From NCBI RefSeq assembly GCF_017052585.1, contig NZ_JAFFHZ010000001.1:5394001-5458000 (forward strand): 64,000 nucleotides of DNA, given 5' to 3'. Within the stretch, counting starts at the first letter, position 1. Each line of letters starts with the position of its first letter. Below the pieces are notes generated by a model. The model saw nothing but the letters and a program-made list of their open reading frames with translations. It was not told the DNA's origin and made no database searches. The stretch comes from Paenibacillus apiarius (GTDB lineage Bacteria; Bacillota; Bacilli; Paenibacillales; Paenibacillaceae). Below are positions 44,347-52,989 of this stretch, piece after piece. The translations under genes were made by a program, and so were the position numbers.

Positions 44347-45048
44347 TTAGCCTTTGCCGTCTCGGATCGCCCCCACCCTTTTATTAATTCTTTTGCGCCA
44401 AAAATTAAATAAACTCTTAATTAGGAATCCCTTCGTATTGTTGTATTTCACAAAAAATTCATCCGGATGATCATAATAACCGAGATCCTCCGTAATCGAA
44501 AAACTTTGCACATATGTGCTTTGTCCTTGCCAGCAGAGATTGATTCGTTCTTTGCTTTTTACCGATATGCCGAATCCGATATAACCCCCGTTTACGCTGC
44601 ATAGTCTATCCTTTACTCGCTCCAGATAAGAATCGTCAATGATTACGCCTTCTAGCGCCTGCCACTCGTTATTGAAATACACCTCAGTCCATGCATGAAC
44701 GATTTTCTGGGGAGCAAATAAATAGATGGTTCCGGTAAGAGCTCCTCTTTGCATTTGTTTATCAATGTAAAACCCGTGAATTCGGCAAGGTATGCCCACT
44801 CCCCGCAATAATGCCATTAACAGGATACTTTTCGTGTTGCACTGCCCGTAACCGTCTTGAAGAACCTCAGAAGCGGGGATATCATCGCCCCGATTATAGC
44901 CGAACTTGATGCCGTTGCGCACATAATCATACACGCGGCGGATTTTTTCATATTCATTGAGCTTGTGCCACTGCTGCTGCATAATCAATTGTTGAATCGA
45001 AGGATGGTTAAAATTGACTAATTTTGTCGTTTGCAAATATCGGCGCAT
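44347..45048 (-). CDS. transglutaminase-like cysteine protease-fold protein
   Basis: A 233-residue protein from ATG 45048 (MRRYLQTTKLVNFNHPSIQQ) behind AGGGTG; the longer reading to 45228 runs into the AraC gene. The transglutaminase core is clear: catalytic Cys in DGYGQCNTKSILLMALLRG near residue 85, His in IVHAWTEVYFNNEW near 135, and an acidic partner in ALEGVIIDDSY near 150. No signal peptide or transmembrane segment, so probably cytoplasmic. These proteins hydrolyse or crosslink peptides; substrate unknown. It follows the AraC gene by 19 bases and is surely co-transcribed. Confidence 0.85.
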   Translation of the reverse strand: MRRYLQTTKLVNFNHPSIQQLIMQQQWHKLNEYEKIRRVYDYVRNGIKFGYNRGDDIPASEVLQDGYGQCNTKSILLMALLRGVGIPCRIHGFYIDKQMQRGALTGTIYLFAPQKIVHAWTEVYFNNEWQALEGVIIDDSYLERVKDRLCSVNGGYIGFGISVKSKERINLCWQGQSTYVQSFSITEDLGYYDHPDEFFVKYNNTKGFLIKSLFNFWRKRINKRVGAIRDGKG

Positions 45049-45067
45049 GCCATTCACCCTTTTTAGA

Positions 45068-45868
45068 TTAAATATAAGGGTAACCGGGTTCCTTGACTTG
45101 CAAATATCTGCTATTCTGTATAATTGCTCGCGGAGACATCCCCAACTTATCCCGTACGCTGCGGGTAAAATGCGAAGAGCTATTGAAGCCGGCCTCCAGA
45201 GCTGCCGCTGTAATCGTGAAGCCGCCAAAAATAAAATGGAATGCCAGTTCCAATTTGTGATGGAGAATATAACTGACTAAAGAAATCCCCATTTCCTCCT
45301 TAAACAAATGTGACAGCCTGCTCTCCGATAAATAAATCAGTTGACTGAGAGTTTTGACCGACAGTTTATGTATGGGGTACTTTTCGATATAGGTTATTAC
45401 ATCTTGAATTCGATCATCCAGAGCATGCTCGATTGCAGAATCATGGAGTTTTAATATTTGTTTGAATGTGGTGATGAACTCGCTGTACCCGGTGGAGCCA
45501 GTTAGCGAGAACAGAGTTCGAGCAGCCAATTGCTGTAATGGATCGGCTTGATGAGTTGCCAATACAGAATAACGGTTGTCCTGCAGATATGTTCGTTTCA
45601 GTAATTCACCAAAGACAGATTCAGGATTGACTAATACGTAACATTGCCATTCCTGGCCGCCGTGCAACTTATGGTGTGTATTGGAATCGAGAATGATCCC
45701 TTTCACCCGAAGGGACTCTTCTTCAATTGTGATATGAAAATCATTGTTGAGACCTATCGTAATCTGGATATAATTATGGTTGTGATAGTCAGTGTCTACT
45801 TTGTTCGTGATAAACGAGATATGATCCCTGCTTGAAAACAGAATAAGATCGTGGGGAGATTGAATCAT
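45068..45868 (-). CDS. AraC-family transcriptional regulator
   Basis: A 266-residue regulator from ATG 45868, nine bases after GGAGGTCA; the frame extends to 46039 without a better start. An N-terminal cupin-like domain (residues about 20-100, HNHNYIQITIGLNNDFHITI) precedes the double helix-turn-helix (about 165-260: KLSVKTLSQLIYLSESRLSHLFKEE and ITAAALEAGFNSSSHFTRS). The HNHNYIQ motif is typical of AraC sugar or metal sensing arms. It heads the operon with the transglutaminase-like gene and is a candidate regulator of it. Confidence 0.88.
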   Translation of the reverse strand: MIQSPHDLILFSSRDHISFITNKVDTDYHNHNYIQITIGLNNDFHITIEEESLRVKGIILDSNTHHKLHGGQEWQCYVLVNPESVFGELLKRTYLQDNRYSVLATHQADPLQQLAARTLFSLTGSTGYSEFITTFKQILKLHDSAIEHALDDRIQDVITYIEKYPIHKLSVKTLSQLIYLSESRLSHLFKEEMGISLVSYILHHKLELAFHFIFGGFTITAAALEAGFNSSSHFTRSVRDKLGMSPRAIIQNSRYLQVKEPGYPYI

Positions 45869-46072
45869 CGAAGCGAGTGACCTCCTTACATTGTTGTCTG
45901 GCAGTAGGGTGCATTGACCCGAATTATACAAACAGCAGGGAGGGAAAGCAAGCTTCTCATTGCCATAATAAAGAAGGATAGTTTGAGGGAAGAAAAAAGG
46001 ATACAGAACCTTGGCTTGTCTGCACAAAAAAAGGTCCATATCCTTTGTATTTACAGAATGATTGGCAATCCA

Positions 46073-46501
46073 TTACATTCCCGTTTCTCCACTGTCATAG
46101 TTAAATTGCCATTCAATCCCGAACTTGTCCGTTACGCTTCCGTAGCATTTGCTCCAGAACGTTTCTTGGAGGTCCATGCCGACCTTGCCGCCTTCTTTCA
46201 ATTGATGAAAATACGATTGGATTTCTTCCAGGTTCTTGCTGACGATCGCAAGGCTAATGTTGTTACCCGCAATAAAAGGCATGCCGGGAAAAACATCGGA
46301 AAACATTACATTGCTGCCTTGAATGTTAAGCCGTGTGTGCATGACTAAATTTTTCGCTTCCTCCGGAAGTGTGAAATTAGGGTCTGGCGGTGTCTCGCCA
46401 AAGGTCATGATTTGCGGTTGTTCCGTTCCAAAAACTTGGGCGTAATACTCTACAGCTTCGCGGCAGTTCCCATTGAAATTAAGATAAACATCAACAGACA
46501 T
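46073..46501 (-). CDS. VOC superfamily protein, PhnB-like
   Basis: A 142-residue glyoxalase/bleomycin-resistance-fold protein of the PhnB (3-demethylubiquinone methyltransferase-like) group. It begins MSVDVYLNFNGNCREAVEYYAQVFG, and ends with SKCYGSVTDKFGIEWQFN, both standard for the group. The start ATG 46501 follows AAGGAGCG. Biochemical role unknown; these proteins are often annotated as metal-dependent lyase-like. It stands alone. Confidence 0.88.
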   Translation of the reverse strand: MSVDVYLNFNGNCREAVEYYAQVFGTEQPQIMTFGETPPDPNFTLPEEAKNLVMHTRLNIQGSNVMFSDVFPGMPFIAGNNISLAIVSKNLEEIQSYFHQLKEGGKVGMDLQETFWSKCYGSVTDKFGIEWQFNYDSGETGM

Positions 46502-46732
46502 TCGTTTCGCTCCTTCGTTTCAAATCGTTGTTGTTGCTAATTTTTTCATATTGTATCATTTAACGATCCGTAATCAAATATACATTTCGCATTAAAATTT
46601 GTGGAATGTGAATATAGATGCATTTGCTAAAACTCTATCAAGTATAATGAGCAAATGAGTACTAGCTTTCACTTGTTAACAATCATCCAATCGTTTAGCG
46701 TGTGTATACGATTGATGTGAGGAGGATTCGAC

Positions 46733-47485
46733 GTGCAGACATTGATGGTGCAGGATACATTTCAGGAGCGTCAGTTGTTTATTTATTTACCTGAGGGATA
46801 TGTTGAGAGCGAGCAACGCTATTCAGTTGTTTATTTGCAAGATAGCGGAAATCTGATTGATCCGCAGGAGAGCGGAACCCTGCAAGCGGTTAGGGAATTA
46901 ACAGCCAAGGGGGAACTGCCGGGCATTATATTTGTCGGAATCGCGTCGCTTGATCGCAATGACGAATACACGCCGTTTGTTTCGCCGAATGCATTTGAGC
47001 CGAGTCGTATGTTTGGAGGTCATGCCTCCGCTTACGCCGCTTATCTCGCCAATGAGTTAAAGCCTTACATCGACAGCAACTATCGTACGTTCCCTGATCT
47101 GAAGCATACGGGGATTATGGGATTTTCGTTGGGGGGACTCATCTCTTTCTATACGGGAATGCTGTATCCTGATATATTTGGCAGAATCGGCAGCTTCTCC
47201 GGGTCTTTCTGGTTCCCGGGGATCGTGGAATGGGTACAGCAGCTCTCGATTCGCGATACGGGCCAACGATTGTACATGAATGTCGGACACGCCGAAGGAA
47301 GCGGACGGACTAACGGTCAGCATTGGATGGTCCCGAACAACAAGACAGTCTACGACTATTTGCTGCAAAATGGGTTTACGGAGCATACGGCGCGTCAAGA
47401 TATTTACGAAAGCGAGTTTCATTCGTTTGAACGCGGGGTGCGTTATGTGCCGGAAGCGCTGCAATGGCTGTTCAACGGAGAATGA
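46733..47485 (+). CDS. esterase of the esterase D/IroE-like family
   Basis: A 250-residue alpha/beta hydrolase. GTG 46733 follows GAGGAGG; ATG 46745 is an alternative. The catalytic Ser elbow GFSLGG is in TGIMGFSLGGLISFYTG near residue 140, and the catalytic His is probably in SEFHSFERGVRY near 230. It resembles the neighbouring BesA-like protein in fold, and may act on another ester (siderophore or acyl). No signal peptide. No Fur box seen in front. Confidence 0.85.
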   Translation: MQTLMVQDTFQERQLFIYLPEGYVESEQRYSVVYLQDSGNLIDPQESGTLQAVRELTAKGELPGIIFVGIASLDRNDEYTPFVSPNAFEPSRMFGGHASAYAAYLANELKPYIDSNYRTFPDLKHTGIMGFSLGGLISFYTGMLYPDIFGRIGSFSGSFWFPGIVEWVQQLSIRDTGQRLYMNVGHAEGSGRTNGQHWMVPNNKTVYDYLLQNGFTEHTARQDIYESEFHSFERGVRYVPEALQWLFNGE

Positions 47486-47504
47486 TAATAGGAGATGGTG
47501 CCCC

Positions 47505-47564
47505 ATGACAACGAACATCACACCCAATAGATTAGAAAATAAGCCTATTTTCTAATCTATTGGG
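47505..47564 (+). other. 16-codon ORF with ribosome binding site ending in a perfect 19-bp hairpin
   Basis: ATG 47505 follows AGGAGATGGTG and reads MTTNITPNRLENKPIF to a TAA at 47553-47555. The DNA from 47523 to 47564 is a perfect inverted repeat with 19-bp arms (CCCAATAGATTAGAAAATA) and loop AGCC, with no T-tract. It is either a tiny gene, the start of a gene truncated by a past rearrangement, or a terminator-like element of the esterase transcript. Confidence 0.5.
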
Positions 47565-47701
47565 TATAGCTGACATTTAATGACCCACACGTAGCTGCCA
47601 TTGATGGGATGTTCGCGTAAATCATTAATTCCTAAAGCTTGAAAATTGGATGAATTATGAATAAGGGGTTCTACCACATAGCTATCAACTTAAAATGAAA
47701 A

Positions 47702-48325
47702 CTATAGTATTCCTATTATAAACTCATATAAGAAATATCCCGCAAAACCTATTAAAATAAATCCAGCGATTATGGATACCCATTTTATCATGGTTTGACT
47801 CATTACTTTTCTTGTTACCGCAACAATAGCAAGCAGACCAACATCATGGACTAGTATACCAGCTAAAATTCCCGCGCCGACGATTAAAAATTTTGTCGGT
47901 TGTGTCGTATCATAAGAATCAGAAAGTACAGCGCCAAAAACAGAAATCCAAAACACGAGATATCCTGGTGAAACAGCTACGAGTAAGCCATTACGATATG
48001 AGCTAAGAAATGATCCGTTTGGTTTATCACCAGCTAACGTAATGCCTTGATCAGAGTTTTTTATGGAATCATAGCCTAAAAACGCTAAGAAACATGCGCC
48101 AATAAGCCACATTGGTATTTGAATGTAAGATATAGAAAGTATAGAAGCCAATCCCATATATAATGCAATAATTAATAATAAATCGATTGTCATTCCACCT
48201 AATCCTACAGCCCAACCATGCATAAAACCCTTTTTCAGACCTTGCTTCGTCATTTCAACTGTCATTGCTCCTACAGGCATTGCAATTGCAAGACCCGCGA
48301 GAAGATATGTGAAAAATAGATTCAA
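47702..48325 (-). CDS. LysE-family amino acid exporter
   Basis: A 207-residue membrane protein with six hydrophobic segments. The LysE signature GLAIAMPVGAMTVEMTKQGL is near residue 12 and LVAVSPGYLVFWISVFGAV near 114 carries the family's conserved Pro-Gly. Such carriers export amino acids or homoserine lactone-like compounds from the cytoplasm. ATG 48325 has a weak Shine-Dalgarno (GAAAGAAG). More AT-rich than the surrounding genes. Confidence 0.9.
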   Translation of the reverse strand: MNLFFTYLLAGLAIAMPVGAMTVEMTKQGLKKGFMHGWAVGLGGMTIDLLLIIALYMGLASILSISYIQIPMWLIGACFLAFLGYDSIKNSDQGITLAGDKPNGSFLSSYRNGLLVAVSPGYLVFWISVFGAVLSDSYDTTQPTKFLIVGAGILAGILVHDVGLLAIVAVTRKVMSQTMIKWVSIIAGFILIGFAGYFLYEFIIGIL

Positions 48326-48445
48326 AAAACCACTTCTTTCAAATTTGATGTCTTCATATGTTCATCAATATACACACTTTAGCATTAAAATTCAATATTT
48401 GTTTGTGATCCATCCGTGAAAAGCAATCGCCCAATTAGATACGCA

Positions 48446-48486
48446 TTAGAACCAACCGCTTCGACCGGCGAAGCGGTTGGTTCTAA
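48446..48486. repeat. perfect 18-bp inverted repeat without T-tract
   Basis: TTAGAACCAACCGCTTCG (48446-48463) pairs with its exact complement (48469-48486) around ACCGG. It lies between the divergent LysE and nitrilase genes, so it is not a terminator for either; an operator or a mobile palindromic unit is possible. Confidence 0.65.
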
Positions 48487-48577
48487 TAAAATCAGAATGG
48501 ATGGTTTCTTTTCATCTGGTTTCTTTTATTATAGTGGTCAAGTCGGAATTCAGTGAGGAAGCGCGAGGGAGGGTGGA

Positions 48578-49537
48578 ATGAAAAATCGTTATATTAAGGT
48601 AGCCGCCGTTCAGTCCGCGCCCATCTTGTTCGATAAGCAATCCGCCATGGACAAGATTGATAATATGACGAGAGAGGCGGCAGGACAAGGGGCCCATTTG
48701 ATTGTTTTTCCAGAGGTGTTTTTGCCGGGTTATCCGCGAGGGCTAAGCTTCGGCACACGCGTTGGAAGCCGTAATGCCGACGGAAGAAGAGACTGGGAAC
48801 GCTATTGGGCAAGCGCCATCGACATCCCGGGGTCCGAAACCGAGACTTTTGGCGAATTGGCGAAGGAGTTGGGGGTTTATCTGGTCATCGGCGTTGTGGA
48901 GCGGGACCAGGAATTTAGCACCGGAACGTTATATAATTCCATGGTGTACATCGGGCCGGATGGCAATCTTTTGGGCAAACACCGCAAGCTCGTTCCGACC
49001 GGTTCCGAACGTCTCTTATGGGGACAGGGGGACGGCAGTACGCTTACGGTCATCGATACCCCTTTTGGCAGAATCGGCGGTTTGATATGCTGGGAAAATT
49101 ACATGCCGCTTGCACGTATGGCCATGTATGCGCAGGGCATTGACATTTATCTCGCTCCTACGGCAGATGCCCGTGATACATGGCAAGCGACCCTTCGGCA
49201 TATCGCTTGTGAAGGCCGCAGTTTTGTCATTTCGTGCAATCAGTTTGCGACCAAAGCTTCTTATCCTGCTGATTTGGCTTGCTATGAGGACCTCAAGGAA
49301 GACGGCGATATTCTAAGCAGAGGGGGAAGCGCCATTGTAGGACCGCTTGGCGAATATGTCGTTGAGCCGCTCTATAACCAGGAAGGCATTCTGTTTGCCA
49401 CACTGGATCTTTCCCAGGTCACACAAAGCCGTTATGATTTTGATGTTGCAGGTCATTACAGCCGCCCGGATGTATTTCAACTGATCGTTAACGATAAAAA
49501 ACAAGAAGTCGTACGAACTGCAGGCATGCAAAACTGA
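48578..49537 (+). CDS. nitrilase-superfamily hydrolase (nitrilase / cyanide hydratase branch)
   Basis: A 319-residue carbon-nitrogen hydrolase. The catalytic triad is fully visible: Glu in FPEVFLPGYPRG near residue 47, Lys in GKHRKLVPTGSERLLWGQGDG near 131, and Cys in GGLICWENYMPLARMAMY near 165; the ICWENYMPL form is typical of branch 1 aliphatic/aryl nitrilases and cyanide dihydratases, which convert nitriles to acids and ammonia. ATG 48578 follows GGAGGGTGG. It is a single gene closed by a terminator. The substrate cannot be told from sequence. Confidence 0.92.
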   Translation: MKNRYIKVAAVQSAPILFDKQSAMDKIDNMTREAAGQGAHLIVFPEVFLPGYPRGLSFGTRVGSRNADGRRDWERYWASAIDIPGSETETFGELAKELGVYLVIGVVERDQEFSTGTLYNSMVYIGPDGNLLGKHRKLVPTGSERLLWGQGDGSTLTVIDTPFGRIGGLICWENYMPLARMAMYAQGIDIYLAPTADARDTWQATLRHIACEGRSFVISCNQFATKASYPADLACYEDLKEDGDILSRGGSAIVGPLGEYVVEPLYNQEGILFATLDLSQVTQSRYDFDVAGHYSRPDVFQLIVNDKKQEVVRTAGMQN

Positions 49538-49611
49538 AACGGACAGAGAGGCAGTGACGTAAAGCCGTGGATCCTTCGCTTTAGCGAGCCCGAAGGGTTA
49601 CCCCTAGCCAG

Positions 49612-49636
49612 ACACGACCTTGGGGTCGTGTTTTTT
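49612..49636 (+). terminator. Rho-independent terminator
   Basis: ACACGACC pairs with GGTCGTGT around TTGG, followed by TTTTTT. Confidence 0.92.
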
Positions 49637-49803
49637 GTTTTCTCTTTGTGTTGCCGACCCTTTTTCCTGACTCATTGGATTGTTAAAAAAATAGTAAATT
49701 GGTAGGTTACTTCTTAGCCTAATCTGTTAATGTAAATAAACGTATTCGGACGATGAGTGTTAAAGGATAGCGAACTTATCATAAAAGAGGAGAGAACACG
49801 GCT

Positions 49804-50886
49804 ATGACACAAAGGAATGTAAACCAATTACGTAAGGACTTGGATACGATTAATGTTCAACTTCTGGAGCTGCTGTCGGAACGGGCACGCATTTCTCAGG
49901 AAATTGGACATGTGAAAAATAAGCAAGGCGTTCCAAAGTTTGATCCGGTTCAGGAAAAGAATATGCTTGATCTGTTAATCGCGAACAATACAGGACCTTT
50001 TGATGATAAAACGATCCGACATTTGTTCAAACAGATTTTTCAGGCTTCGTTGAATCTTCAACAAGAGGAGCACAAAAAGCATTTGCTGGTAAGCCGTAAA
50101 AATCAGAAGGAAAATACGGTCATTACTTTGGGCAATATTACGGTCGGAGGCGGAACGCCTATCATAATTGCAGGACCCTGCTCGGTTGAAAGCTATGCGC
50201 AGGTTCGTCAAACAGCCGCGGCTCTCAAAGAAGCAGGCATTACAGTGATGCGAGGGGGGGCATTCAAGCCAAGGACATCCCCTTACGATTTCCAAGGTTT
50301 GGGGATAGAAGGCCTGAAGATTCTGAAAGAAGCCGGAAGCGAGTTTGGATTAAAAACGATAAGTGAAATTGTGGACCCTTCCCATATCGAATTGGCCTGC
50401 AATTATATCGACATTATCCAAATCGGCGCAAGAAATATGCAGAACTTTGAGTTGCTCAAAGCGGCAGGAGATGTGCGTACCCCAGTCCTGTTAAAACGTG
50501 GTTTGGCAAGCACGATTGACGAATTCCTCCACGCTGCAGAATATATTGTTTCGCGAGGCAACACACAGGTTATGCTGATTGAGCGAGGCATTCGAACTTA
50601 TGAGAAAGCGACCCGAAACACGCTCGATATTTCTGCCGTACCGATTCTGAAACAGGAGAGCCATCTCCCGGTGCTTGTCGACGTCACTCATTCAACCGGC
50701 CGCAAGGATATAATGGCTCCTTGCGCCAAGGCGGCGCTGGCCGCGGGGGCAGACGGTGTAATGGTTGAAGTGCATCCGGATCCTTCAACAGCATTATCCG
50801 ACGCCGCACAGCAGATGAATTTCGAAGAATTCAATCGCTTCTACACGGAAGTCAAACAGTCCGGATTGCTCCATGGGTTAGGATAA
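49804..50886 (+). CDS. aroA: bifunctional chorismate mutase / DAHP synthase
   Basis: A 360-residue fusion, named aroA in Bacillus usage. The AroQ-type chorismate mutase domain is residues 1-90 ([27 protein letters not shown]), which in these proteins serves as the feedback sensor. From about 110 follows the type I-beta DAHP synthase: [13 protein letters not shown] near 118, [17 protein letters not shown] near 148, and [11 protein letters not shown] near 298, with PCSVE and KPRTSPY as substrate and metal loops. It condenses erythrose-4-phosphate with PEP, the first step of aromatic amino acid and menaquinone synthesis. ATG 49804 follows AGAGGAGAG; ctaA is 28 bp downstream. Confidence 0.97.
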   Translation: MTQRNVNQLRKDLDTINVQLLELLSERARISQEIGHVKNKQGVPKFDPVQEKNMLDLLIANNTGPFDDKTIRHLFKQIFQASLNLQQEEHKKHLLVSRKNQKENTVITLGNITVGGGTPIIIAGPCSVESYAQVRQTAAALKEAGITVMRGGAFKPRTSPYDFQGLGIEGLKILKEAGSEFGLKTISEIVDPSHIELACNYIDIIQIGARNMQNFELLKAAGDVRTPVLLKRGLASTIDEFLHAAEYIVSRGNTQVMLIERGIRTYEKATRNTLDISAVPILKQESHLPVLVDVTHSTGRKDIMAPCAKAALAAGADGVMVEVHPDPSTALSDAAQQMNFEEFNRFYTEVKQSGLLHGLG

Positions 50887-50914
50887 AACAGAAAAAGAGA
50901 AGAGGTCATTTCTT

Positions 50915-51835
50915 TTGTTATCATTACGTTACCGTTTGTTGGCATGGACTTCATTCATTGGTATGTTTCTTGTTATGCTTGCAGGAGCCTTGGTTACCAA
51001 GACCGGTTCCGGGCGCGGTTGCGGAGATGACTGGCCCTTGTGCAACGGGGAGTTTGTTCCGGCCTACACGCTGGAGTCCCTGATCGAGTATTCACACCGT
51101 ATGGTTACTGGGATCGTTGGCATAGTTATTCTAGTGACGTTTCTATATACATGGCGCTACCTCAGGCATCATCAAGAAGCCATGTGGTATGCCGGCGGAA
51201 CGCTGCTCTTTACGATCGTTCAGGCACTGATGGGAGCTGCAGCTGTGAAATGGCCGCAGCAGCCGGCCGTAATGGCGCTTCACTTCGGAATATCACTGCT
51301 TGCGGTTGCCAGCAGTATGCTTCTGGTCGTATGGAATTGTCGGATGAAAAATGAGGCGGAGCATGCTTCTTCCAGTCAAATCCCGAAAGGTATTTATCCC
51401 ATCGCATGGGGGATATGGCTCTACTGTTATGGTGTTATTTATTTGGGGGCTTTCATACGTCATACGGATGCGGATGGCGGTTGTATGGGCTGGCCGCTTT
51501 GCAATGGTCAGGTTATCCCTTACATGTCCGGGGCTTCGGGGATTGTCTTCGCGCATCGAGCTGCCGCTGCCGTCCTGCTTATTCTTATTGCTGCATTTTA
51601 TATGCTTGTTCGTCGCGGCAAATCCAAGGATCAGTCATCCGAGTTGAGGACGGGTACCGTCTATGCTCTCGTGTTAGTTATCGGACAGATTGGCAGCGGT
51701 GGACTGCTCACTGCAACGATAAACAACGAAAATATATATCTATTTACAAGTCTTCTCCATAATGTTGTGGCAACGATGCTGTTCTGCGTGCTGACGGATA
51801 CAGCCATCCGCTCATGGAAGCATCGAATGCTATAA
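50915..51835 (+). CDS. ctaA: heme A synthase CtaA
   Basis: A 306-residue membrane protein with eight hydrophobic segments that oxidises heme O to heme A. The start is TTG 50915, after AAGAGAAGAGG. The family's conserved histidines occur as EYSHRMVTG near residue 60, ALHFGISL near 123, AFIRHTDADGGCMGWPLCNG near 190 and FAHRAAAAVL near 216; Cys pair GCGDDWPLCNG near 35 is the usual external cysteine pair. Together with ctaB and qoxABCD it points to a heme A-containing oxidase. Confidence 0.95.
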   Translation: MLSLRYRLLAWTSFIGMFLVMLAGALVTKTGSGRGCGDDWPLCNGEFVPAYTLESLIEYSHRMVTGIVGIVILVTFLYTWRYLRHHQEAMWYAGGTLLFTIVQALMGAAAVKWPQQPAVMALHFGISLLAVASSMLLVVWNCRMKNEAEHASSSQIPKGIYPIAWGIWLYCYGVIYLGAFIRHTDADGGCMGWPLCNGQVIPYMSGASGIVFAHRAAAAVLLILIAAFYMLVRRGKSKDQSSELRTGTVYALVLVIGQIGSGGLLTATINNENIYLFTSLLHNVVATMLFCVLTDTAIRSWKHRML

Positions 51836-51840
51836 TGATG

Positions 51841-51873
51841 AGCTCTTCATTCCATATGAAGGGCTTTTTTTTT
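51841..51873 (+). terminator. Rho-independent terminator after ctaA
   Basis: AGCTCTTCAT pairs with ATGAAGGGCT (one G-U) around TCCAT, followed by nine T. It separates aroA-ctaA from the qox operon. Confidence 0.9.
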
Positions 51874-52006
51874 ATGAAAGGGGGAAGGCGACGCCACTTT
51901 TGGAGGATTTGCTGTGAATATATTTGTTTCATTTTGTTGAACATGGTCGGTTTTTTGATTTTGTTACTGGATGGTGACACCTGTACCGTTGCCTTATAGA
52001 GTAAGG

Positions 52007-52022
52007 TGTGATGAAAATCACA
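52007..52022. promoter_or_regulatory. perfect CRP/FNR-type site (TGTGA-N6-TCACA) before qoxA
   Basis: TGTGATGAAAATCACA sits within the larger palindrome GGTGTGATGAAAATCACACC (52005-52024), eight bases before the qoxA Shine-Dalgarno. Bacillus Fnr uses exactly this half-site pair. A -10-like TATAGA lies at 51995-52000, so a bound regulator would sit just downstream of the transcription start and should repress. Confidence 0.75.
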
Positions 52023-52044
52023 CCATTCGATGGGAGATGAAAAG

Positions 52045-52953
52045 ATGAAGAGACCCAACCCACTCCGCTGGTTCGCATCCTTATCCATGCTGTTGCTGCT
52101 GCTCTTGATGACGACCGGGTGCACAGAAAGCATGATCGTGCTTGATCCCAAAGGGCCGATTGCCGAACAACAGCGGGATTTGATGATGATTTCAACGGTC
52201 TTGACTTCCCTTGTTATCGTGCCTGTCCTGATTCTTACCGCAATCATTGTGTGGCGTTACCGGGATAGGACAGGCAGAAAAGCGAAATACGCACCGGATT
52301 GGGAGCATAGCACCAAGCTGGAAGTTATCTGGTGGGGGATTCCAATCCTTATTATTACCGTGTTAGGCCTGATTACCATAAAGGGAACGTACGCCCTGGA
52401 GCCGTCCAAACCTCTCGAGTCGGATAAAAAAGCGTTGACCATCCAAGTGACCTCGCTGGACTGGAAGTGGTTATTCCAATATCCCGAGCAAGGAATCGCA
52501 ACGGTGAATGCTGTCCATTTCCCGGAGGGTGTGCCGATCCGATTTGAGATTACAGCCGATTCTCCGATGAATTCCTTCTGGATTCCGCAGCTCGGCGGTC
52601 AGATGTACGCGATGTCCGGGATGGCGATGACCCTTTATTTGCAAGCAGATGAGCGTGGACAATATTGGGGATCAGGGGCGAATTTCACCGGAAAAGAGTT
52701 TGCAAAGATGTATTTTGATGTGAAATCCACTTCACAGGAGGAGTTTGACCAATGGGTGAACGAGGTCAAAGCATCGTCACCGGCGCTGACGTTGGAAGGC
52801 TACCAACAGCTGGCTAAGCCTGCCGCGTCGGACGTTAAGACGTTCTCCGCGTTTCCGGAAGGGTTGTTTTATATGACGGTTACCAAGTATGCTTCCTCGC
52901 ACAATCATGGTTTGTCCTGGAAGGACATTCAAAAAATCAAGCTCCAAGAGTAG
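52045..52953 (+). CDS. qoxA: cytochrome aa3 menaquinol oxidase subunit II
   Basis: A 302-residue lipoprotein with lipobox LMTTGC (signal MKRPNPLRWFASLSM) and two membrane segments, then an extracellular cupredoxin domain. ATG 52045 lies six bases after GGGAGAT. The domain shows the quinol oxidase sequence FWIPQLGGQMYAMSGM and GANFTGKEFAKMYF, and the whole protein has no cysteine other than that of the lipobox, so the CuA centre of cytochrome c oxidases cannot be formed. It therefore takes electrons from menaquinol. First gene of qoxABCD. Confidence 0.95.
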   Translation: MKRPNPLRWFASLSMLLLLLLMTTGCTESMIVLDPKGPIAEQQRDLMMISTVLTSLVIVPVLILTAIIVWRYRDRTGRKAKYAPDWEHSTKLEVIWWGIPILIITVLGLITIKGTYALEPSKPLESDKKALTIQVTSLDWKWLFQYPEQGIATVNAVHFPEGVPIRFEITADSPMNSFWIPQLGGQMYAMSGMAMTLYLQADERGQYWGSGANFTGKEFAKMYFDVKSTSQEEFDQWVNEVKASSPALTLEGYQQLAKPAASDVKTFSAFPEGLFYMTVTKYASSHNHGLSWKDIQKIKLQE

Positions 52954-52989
52954 CTGGTTTCGAATTGAAATGTTAGGAGAGAGCGATCC

